Source of the DNA: Halomonas sp. McH1-25
GTDB taxonomy: Bacteria; Pseudomonadota; Gammaproteobacteria; Pseudomonadales; Halomonadaceae
Reading direction: 5' to 3'
Assembly (NCBI RefSeq): GCF_022348165.1
Contig: NZ_JAKRFI010000008.1
Location: forward strand, 1-64,000
Length of the DNA stretch: 64,000 nucleotides
In this document: positions 8,641-17,606 of the stretch, piece by piece
Layout: every line of letters starts with the position of its first letter
Position numbering within the stretch: the stretch's first letter is position 1
Made by a program: the position numbers and the translations under genes
The notes under the pieces: generated by a model
Databases searched by the model: none
Seen by the model: the letters and a program-made list of their open reading frames with translations, nothing else
Told to the model about the DNA's origin: nothing

Positions 8641-9378
8641 TCATGCCGAATCCGCCTCGCTACTGGCCCGGCGTATCGACGAGGAAGATGTGAAATTCTT
8701 GCTGTTGAGCTCGGCGACCATCCTGCGCAACTTGCGGCGCTGGCGGATCGAGGCCAGACGCCGGGTATCCCAGGTCACCGGGGTCAAGGTGCAATAGTGT
8801 TCATTGTCGATCAGGTCGAAGCTACGCTCGGAACCTACCGGCATATCCTCCGATCCATAGACGCCGATAATGCGGATGGTCAGGCACTCGAACTGCAAAT
8901 CTGCGCTCTTGGGACGATGGCCGGCCATCTCGATGTCTCCCTCGCGGGCCAGGCGCTTGATCAAGCCATCGAACGTGCCGATGTGCAGGAAGCCACCGGA
9001 ATCGAGCGGCCCCTGACGCGTATTATCGCTGACATTCCCCTGCGTCAGGGTCCGCCGTTGCCCATCGCTGCCGTTACCCGGGTCGTCATCCTCGCTGTAA
9101 TCCTGCTCGAAGTCGGTCACGTCCATGGTGATGGTGCCTTTCGAGGTCTTAAGCTCGGCGATGATGTACTCGATGAAGATCGACTCGGCACTCATGTTGC
9201 TGATGATGCACAGTGCATCGATGTCTTTCTTCTTGCCGCGGTTGATGATCAGGCGCGGGCGACGCTGACGCCGGAAGCCCAGATAGAGCAACTGGGCATA
9301 CACCAGCCAGATGAGCAGCGTGCCAACGTTGGTAAAAAACATCAGCACTTTCGAATGCTGCGATATCCAATCAAACAT
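8641..9378 (-). CDS. Single-pass membrane protein of unknown function
   Basis: 245 residues. One hydrophobic segment (about residues 10-33, VLMFFTNVGTLLIWLVYA) is followed by a basic stop-transfer stretch RRQRRPRLI. The rest is a soluble domain with an acidic, low-complexity middle (DYSEDDDPGNGSD) and a very basic end (RQRRKLRR). I do not recognise a family. The start at 9378 is chosen because it places the membrane segment at the N terminus and has a GGGAAG upstream; the longer reading frame to 9609 looks non-coding. It is convergent with the HAD gene and lies downstream of the glnE terminator. Confidence 0.65.
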   Translation of the reverse strand: MFDWISQHSKVLMFFTNVGTLLIWLVYAQLLYLGFRRQRRPRLIINRGKKKDIDALCIISNMSAESIFIEYIIAELKTSKGTITMDVTDFEQDYSEDDDPGNGSDGQRRTLTQGNVSDNTRQGPLDSGGFLHIGTFDGLIKRLAREGDIEMAGHRPKSADLQFECLTIRIIGVYGSEDMPVGSERSFDLIDNEHYCTLTPVTWDTRRLASIRQRRKLRRMVAELNSKNFTSSSSIRRASSEADSA

Positions 9379-9513
9379 AGACTTCCCTGTCTCTCGGCCG
9401 ACTCGATCCGGCTTACAGCTTCCTGCCGTCATGCGATGCCGCATGTACCGGGATGGAGCGTAACCATGGCCCGTCATGCACGCTTCGGCATTATCCTGAA
9501 TCAAGCATAGATC

Positions 9514-9540
9514 AAAAAAGCGCCACCCTTTCGGATGGCG
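9514..9540 (-). terminator. Rho-independent terminator of glnE
   Basis: Read on the minus strand, CGCCATCC-GAAA-GGGTGGCG forms an 8-bp stem (one G-T pair) with a GAAA tetraloop and is followed by six T. It starts 24 bases after the glnE stop. Confidence 0.88.
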
Positions 9541-9563
9541 TCCGTCATACGCCGCTCTGCGTA

Positions 9564-12500
9564 TCAGCTCGTCCCGCCCGCTGCATCGGGCTCCAGCCAG
9601 CGCTGCCACAGGGCGGTCACGGTCTTGCGGTGATCATGGTAGTCATCGTCTCTTACCCGAGCAGTGGCTTTGGCCAGCGCATTGCGGTGCGATACGTGCC
9701 GATAGGTCAGGTAGGCATCGCGCAAACGCGCGGCATCGCCGGCGGTAAGCCGGCCGCTGGTCTCCAGGGTCTCGAGAATGCGCATGTTGTCGCTGTACTC
9801 CATCAGTGCCGGCGTCTCGGCGCTCATGGCCAGCACGGCATACTGGCACAGGAATTCGATGTCGATCATACCGCCGGCATCCTGCTTGAGATCGAACAGC
9901 CCCTCTTCACGGTCGCTCTGGCTGCTGCCCAGATGCTCGCGCATCTTGCGGCGCATCTTGACCACTTCGCTACGTAGCGCCTCGACGTCCCGCTCACGCC
10001 CCAGGGTCTCGCGGCGGATCTCGGCGAAGCGCTCACCCAGGCTGCGATTGCCGGCGACGACCCGGGCGCGTACCAGCGCCTGGTGCTCCCAGGTCCACGC
10101 CTCGCGACGCTGGTAGTCGGCGAATGCGTCCAGCGAGGCGACCAGCAATCCCGAATTGCCCGAGGGACGCAGGCGCATGTCGACCTCGTAGAGCGCCCCG
10201 GACGGCGTCACGGCGGTCAGCAGGTGAATGATGCGCTGGCCCAGGCGAGTGAAGAAGACCGCATTGTCGATGGCGCGCTTGCCGTCGGTGCTGCCCTGCG
10301 GCGCGCCGTCATGCAGGAACACCAGATCGAGATCCGAACCGTAACCGAGCTCGATGCCCCCCAGCTTGCCGTAGCCGACGATCAGGAAGTTGGGCTCGCT
10401 AGACCGTGAGCCATCCTTCGCCATGGGTAGGCCATGCTTGCGCGTCAGGTGGCGCCAGGCCATGACCAGTACCTGCTCCAGCACGACCTCGGCGATATAG
10501 GTCAGGTAGTCGCTGACCTTCATCAGCGCCCGGGCGCCGGCAATGTCGGAGGCCGCGACGTGCAGTACCTGGGCGTGCTTGAAGATACGCAACGCCTCGA
10601 GCTGGGCTTCCTCGTCCTCCTCGGGAATGCGCGCCAACGACTGGCGCAGCTCGTCGGCCAGCCGCGTCTTGTCGGCCGGCGTGTAGAGCGTCGCGGGCGT
10701 GAGCAGCTCGTCGAGCAGGATCGGATGCCGGGCGATCTGATCGGCGATCCAGGGACTGGCGGCGCACAAGGTCATCAGATGCCCCAGGGCTTCGGGGTTC
10801 TCGCGCAGCAGCGCCAGGTAGGCTGTTCGCCTCAGCACCCCTTCGATGAGCGGGAGGACGCGTTCGAGCACGGTGTCGGGCACCTCGCTCTCCGCCACGG
10901 CGGACAACAGCAGCGGCATGAGTGCGTCCAGACGCTCGAAGCCGATGCGCTGCATGCTCTGCACCGCTCGAGATTGACGCAGCGTGCGCAGCCGGCGCGC
11001 CGCCACGTCCGGATCGCCGAAACCGGCGCTCTCGAGCAGGTCGCGATCCTCTGCCTCGGTCAGCTCGCCACGCCACAGCGCACGCCACTCGTCGAGGGGT
11101 ATCTCGTCCTCTTCGGTGGCTTCGGCAGTCGACTCTGGCGCCTCGGAGGTTTCCTCCGGGTCGGCGATCACCGCGTCGAAATGCCGACGTATCCGCTCGC
11201 GCACCTCCTCGAGCGAGGCCACCAGGGCCGGCCAGTCGTCGTACCATTGCTGTCCCGGACGGCTCATCGCCAACGCCAGGCGCTCCCGATCGATGTCGTC
11301 CTCGGGCAGCGTCTGGGTCTGGCGATCTTCCATGGCCTGCAGGGCATGCTCCAGATCGCGCAGGAAGACATAGTCGGGTTCGAGCTCGTCGATGACCTGT
11401 TGCGGCAGCAGGCCGAGCTGCGGCAATCGCTGCATGGCCGTCTTCAGCGACGTGACTTGCAGTTCGGTATCGCGCCCGCCACGGATCAACTGGAAGGCCT
11501 GGACGACGAACTCGACCTCACGGATGCCGCCGGGACCGAGCTTGATATTGCCGGCGATGCCCTTGCGGCGCACCTCGCGGTTGATCAGCGCCTTCATCTC
11601 GCGCAGCGATTCGATGGCGCCGAAGTCCAGATACTTGCGATAGACGAACGGGCGCAGGCTGGCCAGCAGTTCGCGGCCCGCCTCGATATCGCCGGCCACC
11701 GGCCGGGCCTTGAGCATGGCGTAACGCTCCCACTCGCGACCCTGGTCCTGGTAGTAGCTCGTCAACATGCCGAAGTTGCCCACCAGCGGCCCGCCATCGC
11801 CCAGCGGGCGCAGGCGCATATCGACGCGGAACGCAAAACCGTCGGCAGTCACTGCATCCAGCGCGGCGATCAGCTTCTGGCCGAGCCGGGTGAAGTACTC
11901 CTGATGGTCGTATTCGCGCTTGCCACCCTGGGTGGTGCCCTTCTCGGGAAACCCGAAGATCAGGTCGATGTCGGACGACAGGTTGAGTTCGCCGGCGCCC
12001 AGCTTGCCCATGCCCAGCACGATCAGGCGCTGCTCGCTGCCGTCCGCGCGCGGCGCGGGACGTCCCCAGCGCGGCGCGAAGTGTGCCTCCAGCCAGCCCA
12101 GCGCGCCATCGAGGCAGACCTCGGCCAGGCGCGATACGCTGGCTGCGGTGTCCCACATGGACAGGCCGTTCGGCCGGGTCAGGTCGCGCCACACGATGCC
12201 CAGCATGCGTGCCCGGCGGAAGCGGCGCACGGCAGCGTGCATCTGCGCCTCGTCCCCGGCGCTTTCCAGCGCATCAGCAAGCATCTGGCGCATCGTCTCG
12301 ACGTCGGGCGCAGCGTCCAGTTCGCCACCCTCGTCGAGCATCGCCAGCCAGTCCGGAAACCGCATCAAGGTCTCGGCAGCGAACTCGGACACCACCATCA
12401 CATGGGCCAGCTGCTCGCGATGTGCCGTTGATAGAGCGAGCCAGGCCTCACTGGGCGGCTCTACCCGGCGCATTTCCGCCAGATTATCGGCCTGACTCAA

Positions 12501-12593
12501 CGACTCGCGCAGGCGTTGCTCCACCCTGCGCAACGTGTCGTGAAGCGAGGTGGGAATATCCGTCGCCGGCAGAAAGGAATCGGGAAGGGCCAT
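9564..12593 (-). CDS. glnE: Glutamine-synthetase adenylyltransferase / deadenylase
   Basis: GlnE adds AMP to, and removes it from, glutamine synthetase in response to PII signals. The roughly 1009-residue protein shows its two nucleotidyltransferase halves: GMGKLGAGELNLSSDIDLIF (deadenylase half, residues near 190) and GYGKLGGIELGYGSDLDLVF (adenylylating half, near 745), each with the G-S/x-D-x-D metal signature. Linker and PII-contact helices lie between. It is somewhat longer than the E. coli enzyme because of an acidic insert (ESTAEATEEDEI, near 490). The start is uncertain: ATGs at 12599 and 12593 are both possible, and only a weak GAG precedes them. It is monocistronic, with its own terminator. 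Confidence 0.95.
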   Translation of the reverse strand: MALPDSFLPATDIPTSLHDTLRRVEQRLRESLSQADNLAEMRRVEPPSEAWLALSTAHREQLAHVMVVSEFAAETLMRFPDWLAMLDEGGELDAAPDVETMRQMLADALESAGDEAQMHAAVRRFRRARMLGIVWRDLTRPNGLSMWDTAASVSRLAEVCLDGALGWLEAHFAPRWGRPAPRADGSEQRLIVLGMGKLGAGELNLSSDIDLIFGFPEKGTTQGGKREYDHQEYFTRLGQKLIAALDAVTADGFAFRVDMRLRPLGDGGPLVGNFGMLTSYYQDQGREWERYAMLKARPVAGDIEAGRELLASLRPFVYRKYLDFGAIESLREMKALINREVRRKGIAGNIKLGPGGIREVEFVVQAFQLIRGGRDTELQVTSLKTAMQRLPQLGLLPQQVIDELEPDYVFLRDLEHALQAMEDRQTQTLPEDDIDRERLALAMSRPGQQWYDDWPALVASLEEVRERIRRHFDAVIADPEETSEAPESTAEATEEDEIPLDEWRALWRGELTEAEDRDLLESAGFGDPDVAARRLRTLRQSRAVQSMQRIGFERLDALMPLLLSAVAESEVPDTVLERVLPLIEGVLRRTAYLALLRENPEALGHLMTLCAASPWIADQIARHPILLDELLTPATLYTPADKTRLADELRQSLARIPEEDEEAQLEALRIFKHAQVLHVAASDIAGARALMKVSDYLTYIAEVVLEQVLVMAWRHLTRKHGLPMAKDGSRSSEPNFLIVGYGKLGGIELGYGSDLDLVFLHDGAPQGSTDGKRAIDNAVFFTRLGQRIIHLLTAVTPSGALYEVDMRLRPSGNSGLLVASLDAFADYQRREAWTWEHQALVRARVVAGNRSLGERFAEIRRETLGRERDVEALRSEVVKMRRKMREHLGSSQSDREEGLFDLKQDAGGMIDIEFLCQYAVLAMSAETPALMEYSDNMRILETLETSGRLTAGDAARLRDAYLTYRHVSHRNALAKATARVRDDDYHDHRKTVTALWQRWLEPDAAGGTS

Positions 12594-12749
12594 GGGCATC
12601 TCGTGCTGAGTGATCGAATGCCCCTCAGCATAGCGAACGGGCCATGGCGGAAGAAGGGGCGGCCGCACGACCAAAGTTCACCCCGAGAATCTTGCCGCCT
12701 GGTGCGTGCGGCATCCATAGTTATTCAGCCAATGGTCTGCGTTTCGTAT

Positions 12750-12760
12750 TGTATGAAAGG
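12750..12760 (+). promoter_or_regulatory. TGTATGAAAGG motif upstream of the sugar-acid dehydrogenase set
   Basis: This 11-base sequence, 42 bases before the SDR start, recurs exactly at 33528-33538 just before the HpcH-type aldolase. GntR/FadR-type regulators use TTGTATGA-like half sites, so it may be an operator. The case rests on two copies only. Confidence 0.3.
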
Positions 12761-12801
12761 TCGACCACTATCGATGACGTTCTGCAGGGGTTCGCCACAC
12801 C

Positions 12802-13548
12802 ATGAGACTCAACAACAAGACGGCTCTGGTCACCGCTGCCGGGCAAGGCATTGGCCGCGCCACGGTCGAACGCTTTGTCGCCGAAGGCGCCCGGGTGATC
12901 GCTACCGACATCGACCCTCGCCTGCTCGAGAGCCTGGAAGGCTCGGGATGCGATATCGCTCCGCTCGACGTGACCGATCGTCATGCCATCGAACGCCTGG
13001 CCGACGAAACCGACGACCTGGACATTCTCTTCAACTGTGCGGGGATGGTACCCGGCGGCACGATCCTCGACTGCGACCGCGAGAGTTGGCAGCGCAGTCA
13101 TGCTCTCAACGTGACCTCGATGTTCGACATGATCCAGATCTTCCTGCCGGGCATGCTCCAGCGCGGCGGAGGCAGCATCATCAACATGGCGTCGCTGGCG
13201 TCCAGCATCAAGGGCGTGCCCAACCGCTTCGCCTATGGCACCACCAAGGCCGCCGTGATCGGCCTGACCAAGTCGGTGGCCACCGATTTCATGACCCAAG
13301 GCATCCGCTGCAACGCCATCTGTCCGGGCACCGTGGAGTCGCCATCGCTGCACGAACGGATCGAGGCCCAGGCCCGTCAACAGGGGCGCGCCAAGGAGAC
13401 GGTCTATCAGGAGTTCATCGATCGCCAGCCGATGGGCCGCCTCGGCCGTCCCGAGGAGATCGCCGCCCTGGCGGCCTTCCTGGCCTCCGACGAATCGGCC
13501 TTCATCACCGGCACCTGCCAGTTGATCGACGGCGGCTGGGCCAACTGA
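12802..13548 (+). CDS. SDR-family NAD-dependent dehydrogenase
   Basis: A 248-residue classical short-chain dehydrogenase. It shows the cofactor motif TAAGQGIGRA near residue 11, an Asp after beta-2 (ATDIDP) indicating NAD, NCAG near 80, the catalytic Ser in SLAS and Y-x-x-x-K as FAYGTTK near 150. ICPGTVESPS and the end ITGTCQLIDGGWAN are typical. It resembles the DHRS6/2-keto-3-deoxy-L-fuconate dehydrogenase branch by length and by the CDIAPLDVTD region. It is first in a set with a zinc dehydrogenase (36 bases on) and an MDH-family reductase. A sugar-acid oxidation step is inferred; the exact substrate is open. Confidence 0.85.
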   Translation: MRLNNKTALVTAAGQGIGRATVERFVAEGARVIATDIDPRLLESLEGSGCDIAPLDVTDRHAIERLADETDDLDILFNCAGMVPGGTILDCDRESWQRSHALNVTSMFDMIQIFLPGMLQRGGGSIINMASLASSIKGVPNRFAYGTTKAAVIGLTKSVATDFMTQGIRCNAICPGTVESPSLHERIEAQARQQGRAKETVYQEFIDRQPMGRLGRPEEIAALAAFLASDESAFITGTCQLIDGGWAN

Positions 13549-13584
13549 CCTTCGCCAGCACGACAATCGAGGAGACTCGGCACC

Positions 13585-14616
13585 ATGCAAACCGTAGTCT
13601 GTACCCAACCGCAGCAAATGACGCTGAGTGACGTGCCCGAACCGACCTGCGCGCCCGGCGAGGCCCTGCTGCGGATTCGTCGGATCGGCATCTGCGGCAC
13701 CGACATTCATGCCTTCGGCGGCAACCAGCCCTACTTCGACTATCCGCGAGTGCTGGGCCACGAACTCGCCGGCGATATCGCCGCCGTCGGCGAGGGCGTC
13801 GACGCCGAACTGGTCGGCCAGAGCGCCTACGTCATCCCCTACCTGCATTGCGGCGAATGCCGGGCCTGCCGCCAGGGCAAGACCAACTGCTGCCAGGCCA
13901 TCCAGGTCATCGGCGTGCACCGCGACGGTGGCATGGCGGATTATCTCAGCGTGCCCGTCGATCACCTGGTGACCTCGCCACGCCTCTCGCCGGACCAGCT
14001 CGCGCTGGTAGAGTGCCTGGCCATCGGTGCGCATGCCATCCGGCGCAGCGCCATCCAGCCGGGCGAACTGGCGGTCATCGTCGGCGCCGGGCCGATCGGC
14101 CTGGGCATCCTGCAGATCGCCAAGGCCCGGGGAGCCCGCACCGTGATAGTGGACACCAACCGCGACCGCCTGGCCTTCTGTCGCGACACCTTCGGTGCGG
14201 ACGACGTACTGCATGCCATCGACGACGATCTGGAAGCCAGTATCGCGCGTCACAACGACGGCGCTCTGGCGGACGTCGTGTTCGACGCCACCGGCAACCC
14301 CGCCGCCATGAATCGCGGCTTCGATCTGGCCGGACATGGGGCGCGTTACGTACTGGTCAGCATCGTCAAGGCCGACATTACCTTCAGCGACCCTGACTTC
14401 CACAAGAAGGAACTCACCCTGCTCGGCAGTCGCAATGCCACCCGCGAGGACTTCGAGACCGTCACCCGGCTCATCGAGAGCGGCGACCTACGGCCCACGG
14501 CGATGATCACTCATCGCGGCCCGCTGGCCGAGGTGCCAGCGCTAATGCCGCAGTGGTGCGACCCCGCCACCGGCGTGATCAAGGCCATGGTGACCTGCGA
14601 CACCCATCCCGACTGA
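13585..14616 (+). CDS. Zinc-dependent alcohol dehydrogenase (L-galactonate/L-gulonate-5-dehydrogenase-like)
   Basis: A 343-residue medium-chain dehydrogenase. Catalytic zinc ligands are in GICGTDIH and GHELAG. The four structural-zinc cysteines are in CGECRACRQGKTNC, and the cofactor motif GAGPIGLGI is near residue 170. The N-terminal GTDIHAFGGNQPYFDYPR is like the LgoD/YjjN and threonine-dehydrogenase-type sugar-acid enzymes. AGGAGA precedes the start. With the reductase that follows it could convert L-galactonate to D-tagaturonate and on to D-altronate. That assignment is inferred from neighbours and general similarity. Confidence 0.82.
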   Translation: MQTVVCTQPQQMTLSDVPEPTCAPGEALLRIRRIGICGTDIHAFGGNQPYFDYPRVLGHELAGDIAAVGEGVDAELVGQSAYVIPYLHCGECRACRQGKTNCCQAIQVIGVHRDGGMADYLSVPVDHLVTSPRLSPDQLALVECLAIGAHAIRRSAIQPGELAVIVGAGPIGLGILQIAKARGARTVIVDTNRDRLAFCRDTFGADDVLHAIDDDLEASIARHNDGALADVVFDATGNPAAMNRGFDLAGHGARYVLVSIVKADITFSDPDFHKKELTLLGSRNATREDFETVTRLIESGDLRPTAMITHRGPLAEVPALMPQWCDPATGVIKAMVTCDTHPD

Positions 14617-14630
14617 GAGAGACGCCAAGC

Positions 14631-15767
14631 ATGACCAGACAGCTTTCTGCCCAGGCGTCCATCGTCCAGTTCGGTACCAGCCGATTTCTGCTGGGGCACG
14701 TGGCTGCCTTCGTCAGCGTCTCGTTGGCGGCCGGGCACAGCGATCAACGTATTTTAGTGGTTCAGACCTCCTCCCGAGAGGAAGGCAAGCGCAAGGCCCG
14801 CGCCCTGGCCACACAACGCACCTACCCGCTGCACCTGCGCGGGCGTCGCGACGGTCGGGACATCGACGAGCAATGGACCGTCGACAGCGTGGCCGACGCC
14901 GTGATTGCCGACGAGGAGTGGCACACGCTGGAGCGCCACTTCGTGGCCCATGCCACCCATGTCGTCTCGAATACGGCGGATGCCGGCTATGTAGTCGGTG
15001 ACGACAGCAGCCTTGCCCCGGTGCCCGCAAGCTTCCCGGGCAAACTCACCAAGCTGCTCAAGGCCCGCCACGCCGAGGGCAGCGCGGGCCTGATCCTGCT
15101 GCCCTGCGAACTGGTCACCGACAACGGCCAGCGTCTCAAGGCCCTGGTGGTCGACCTGGCCCGACGCGACTACCCCGACGATGCGGCTTTCCTCGACTGG
15201 CTCGAGACCGAATGCCTATGGGCCAACACCCTGGTGGACCGGATCGTCTCGGCGGCGCTCGAACCGGTGGGAGCGCTTGCCGAGCCCTATGCTTTATGGG
15301 CCATCGAGGAACAGCCCGGCCTGACCCTGCCCTGCCGACATCCCGACGTGATCCAGGTCGACGACCTGACGCCGTTCGCGATGCGCAAGCTGCACCTGCT
15401 CAACCTGTCGCATACCTATCTGGTGCATCGCTGGCAGCAGGCGGGGCGCGACACGCCACTGACGTTCGTTCGCGAAGCAATGGCCGACCCTGCCCTGTAC
15501 CACGATCTGAAACGGGTCATCGACGAGGAAGTGATTCCGGCACTGGCGACACGTCTGGAGCGTGAGTCGCTGGTACGTTATCGCGACGAGGTCTTCGAGC
15601 GCTTTGCCAACCCCTATCTCGATCATCGGCTCGCCGATATTGCCCAGAACCACGCCATGAAATGCCAGCGGCGAATCCAGCCGGTCATCGACCTGGCCGA
15701 GCCTGCCGGCATCGCCACACCCGGCCTCCACGACGCCATGCAGGCCAGCGACGACGACTGGTCATAG
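14631..15767 (+). CDS. Mannitol-dehydrogenase-family reductase (tagaturonate/fructuronate-reductase-like)
   Basis: 378 residues, with the family's N-terminal Rossmann start IVQFGTSRFLLGH, the mid-domain HVVSNTADAGY and the C-terminal helical domain with KLHLLNLSHTYLVHRW holding the catalytic Lys/Asn/His group. UxaB and UxuB are about 480 residues, so this is a short form; both domains are nonetheless recognisable and nothing looks broken. GAGA precedes the start at 14631, 14 bases after the zinc dehydrogenase. It probably reduces a keto-uronate made by the previous enzyme, giving an aldonate that could feed 2-keto-3-deoxy acid chemistry. Confidence 0.82.
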   Translation: MTRQLSAQASIVQFGTSRFLLGHVAAFVSVSLAAGHSDQRILVVQTSSREEGKRKARALATQRTYPLHLRGRRDGRDIDEQWTVDSVADAVIADEEWHTLERHFVAHATHVVSNTADAGYVVGDDSSLAPVPASFPGKLTKLLKARHAEGSAGLILLPCELVTDNGQRLKALVVDLARRDYPDDAAFLDWLETECLWANTLVDRIVSAALEPVGALAEPYALWAIEEQPGLTLPCRHPDVIQVDDLTPFAMRKLHLLNLSHTYLVHRWQQAGRDTPLTFVREAMADPALYHDLKRVIDEEVIPALATRLERESLVRYRDEVFERFANPYLDHRLADIAQNHAMKCQRRIQPVIDLAEPAGIATPGLHDAMQASDDDWS

Positions 15768-15824
15768 AATTTGGGGTTGCTGCGCCTCTTGTGGCTTGGT
15801 CAAGCCCGCGCCAAGCTACGCTCT

Positions 15825-15976
15825 ATCTGAAAAATGCCTGCGCTCAACCATACGGCGTTAAAAATCGACTCAAGATGCTCATTTACCCATGTAAACTCGA
15901 GCGCGAGCCCGGTCCGTCTTTCGTCAATTTTTGCCTTGTCTGGTTATCGCTCGCCGATTTTTCAAACAGAGCTTAA
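15825..15976. repeat. Nested imperfect palindrome, intergenic repeat-like
   Basis: The sequence folds in layers. TGAAAAAT-type ends (15829 and 15972 regions) pair, inner GGCGTTAAAAATCGA pairs with TCAATTTTTGCC, and the tip GCTC-ATTTAC-CCAT-GTAAA-CTC-GAGC (15877-15902) is a hairpin. The arrangement is typical of dispersed intergenic repeats in halomonads, though I cannot count copies. It occupies most of the gap before xdhC and may also shape the xdhC leader. Confidence 0.5.
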
Positions 15977-16002
15977 TGTGATGTTCTGCCAAGGAGGGGC
16001 AC

Positions 16003-16974
16003 ATGCAGCATCTGGATCTACAAGTCATCGAACGGGCCATGCGCTGGGCGAATGCCGGCGAGACCGTCTGGCTATGCACGGTGCTCGCCACCTTCGGTTC
16101 GTCGCCGCGCGAACCCGGCTCGATGCTGGTGGCACGCGGCGACGGCAGCCACGTCGGCTCGCTGTCGGGGGGCTGCGTCGAGGAGGACTTTCTGGCGCAG
16201 TTGCGTGACGGCACCTTTTCCCAGCCCGTCGAGGTCATCCGCTACGGCAACAACGATGCCGATGGTCCACAGGTGGCGCTGCCCTGCGGCGGGATTCTCG
16301 ATGTCCTGATCGAGCGGCTGGAACCCAGCGACAGCAACCTGCTGCACCTGGAAGTCCTGCATGCCACCCTGCTCGGCCGCCGGCCACTGATCCGCCGTGT
16401 GCTGCTCGAGGACGGCCGGGCGCATTTCGTCGAGGGCGATGCCCAGGGACCGCGTGTGGAGCGCGATGCCCAGAGCGTCAGGGTGCGTGTCGGTCCGTCG
16501 CTGCGCCTGATCGTTGCGGGCATCTCGCCGGTCGCCGCGGTCTGTGCCGATTTCGCCCGTACGCTGGGCTTCGAGGTGATCGTCTGCGACCCGCGCGCCG
16601 AGGCTCGGGCCGGCTTCGACGTGCCGGGTGTCGAGGTGCAGAACGCGATGCCGGCCCTGTTCATCGCCTCCGGTGCCTGCCATGCCGCCACGGCGGTCGT
16701 GGCGTTGACCCATGATCCGCGTATCGACGACCTGGCCATGATCGAGGCGGTGCGCACCCCGGCGTTCTACATCGGCGTGATGGGCTCGAAGAAAACCTCC
16801 GAGCAGCGCGCCGAACGACTCGCGCGCTCCGGCGGGCTGAGCGACGACGAGATTGCCAGGATTCGCATGCCGATCGGCCTGGACCTGGGCAGCAAGACCC
16901 CGGCGGAAATCGCCATGGCGGTCATGGCCGATATCCTGCGTGTGCAGCGCGGTCGGCCCCGGGATGCGCTATGA
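16003..16974 (+). CDS. XdhC/CoxI-family protein (molybdoenzyme cofactor insertion)
   Basis: A 323-residue XdhC-type factor, which binds and sulphurates molybdenum cofactor for xanthine-dehydrogenase-like enzymes. The N-terminal XdhC_CoxI domain shows LATFGSSPREPGSMLV and SLSGGCVEEDF. The C-terminal Rossmann domain has VVALTHDPRIDDLAM and IGVMGSKKTSEQRAERL. A strong AAGGAGG lies eight bases before the ATG. The next gene overlaps by ATGA and is a MobA-like nucleotidyltransferase. No molybdenum hydroxylase subunits are in the window, so the client enzyme is unknown. Confidence 0.9.
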   Translation: MQHLDLQVIERAMRWANAGETVWLCTVLATFGSSPREPGSMLVARGDGSHVGSLSGGCVEEDFLAQLRDGTFSQPVEVIRYGNNDADGPQVALPCGGILDVLIERLEPSDSNLLHLEVLHATLLGRRPLIRRVLLEDGRAHFVEGDAQGPRVERDAQSVRVRVGPSLRLIVAGISPVAAVCADFARTLGFEVIVCDPRAEARAGFDVPGVEVQNAMPALFIASGACHAATAVVALTHDPRIDDLAMIEAVRTPAFYIGVMGSKKTSEQRAERLARSGGLSDDEIARIRMPIGLDLGSKTPAEIAMAVMADILRVQRGRPRDAL

Positions 16975-17564
16975 GCGGCCCACCCGCACCGACTCGCGTC
17001 ATTGCGCTGGTGCTCGCCGCTGGCCACTCCCGGCGCTTCGGCACCGACAAGCGTCGGGCCCGTCTGGATGATGGCCGCCCCCTTCTGGCGGCCACCCTGG
17101 GCTTGGCCATGCGCTGCTTCGAGGAGGTCTGGGTGGTCCTTCGCCAGAGCGAGCAGCCAGCCGAGCTGGGCATCGATCCAGACTGCACCGTGGTGCAGGC
17201 ACCCGGTGACGCGATTGGCCTGGGTACGAGCCTGGGCGCTGGCGCCAGGGCGCTGATCGAGGCGCAGGTCAACGCCACTGCCGTCGCCGTGATGCTCGGC
17301 GACATGCCGTGGATACAGCCGGCGACATGCCAGGCATTGAAGGAAAGAGCCAGCCCCGAACGTATCGTGCGCCCCCGTCATGCCGGCCAACCAGGCCATC
17401 CGGTCCTGTTCGGATGCGACTTCTGGCCCGACATGGCCCGTCTACGTGGCGACCGGGGTGCCCGTGACGTATTGAGCGCTCATGCTGCGGCCTGCCGTTA
17501 CATCGACGTGGACGATCCCGGCATCCTGCTTGATATCGACGTTCCCGCCGACCTTGATTGTTGA
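16971..17564 (+). CDS. Molybdenum cofactor cytidylyl/guanylyltransferase-like (MobA/MocA family)
   Basis: A 197-residue nucleotidyltransferase with the N-terminal P-loop-like LVLAAGHSRRFGTDKRRA, a metal-binding MLGDMPWI near residue 105 and the product-side stretch PRHAGQPGHPVLFG. These are MocA/MobA-type signatures for CTP- or GTP-dependent maturation of molybdopterin. The ATGA overlap with xdhC implies translational coupling and a shared job in maturing a xanthine-dehydrogenase-type enzyme encoded elsewhere. Confidence 0.87.
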   Translation: MSGPPAPTRVIALVLAAGHSRRFGTDKRRARLDDGRPLLAATLGLAMRCFEEVWVVLRQSEQPAELGIDPDCTVVQAPGDAIGLGTSLGAGARALIEAQVNATAVAVMLGDMPWIQPATCQALKERASPERIVRPRHAGQPGHPVLFGCDFWPDMARLRGDRGARDVLSAHAAACRYIDVDDPGILLDIDVPADLDC

Positions 17565-17606
17565 GGTGCGAATGTTCATCGAAAAGTCGGCGAGCGCAGC
17601 CATTGT

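Noticed and set aside
10434-12431. 665-codon plus-strand open frame opposite glnE.
   Set aside because: Antisense shadow; glnE carries both nucleotidyltransferase signatures on the other strand.
12721-14403. 560-codon minus-strand frame opposite the SDR and zinc dehydrogenase genes.
   Set aside because: Shadow of genes with complete catalytic motifs; composition lacks a protein-like pattern.
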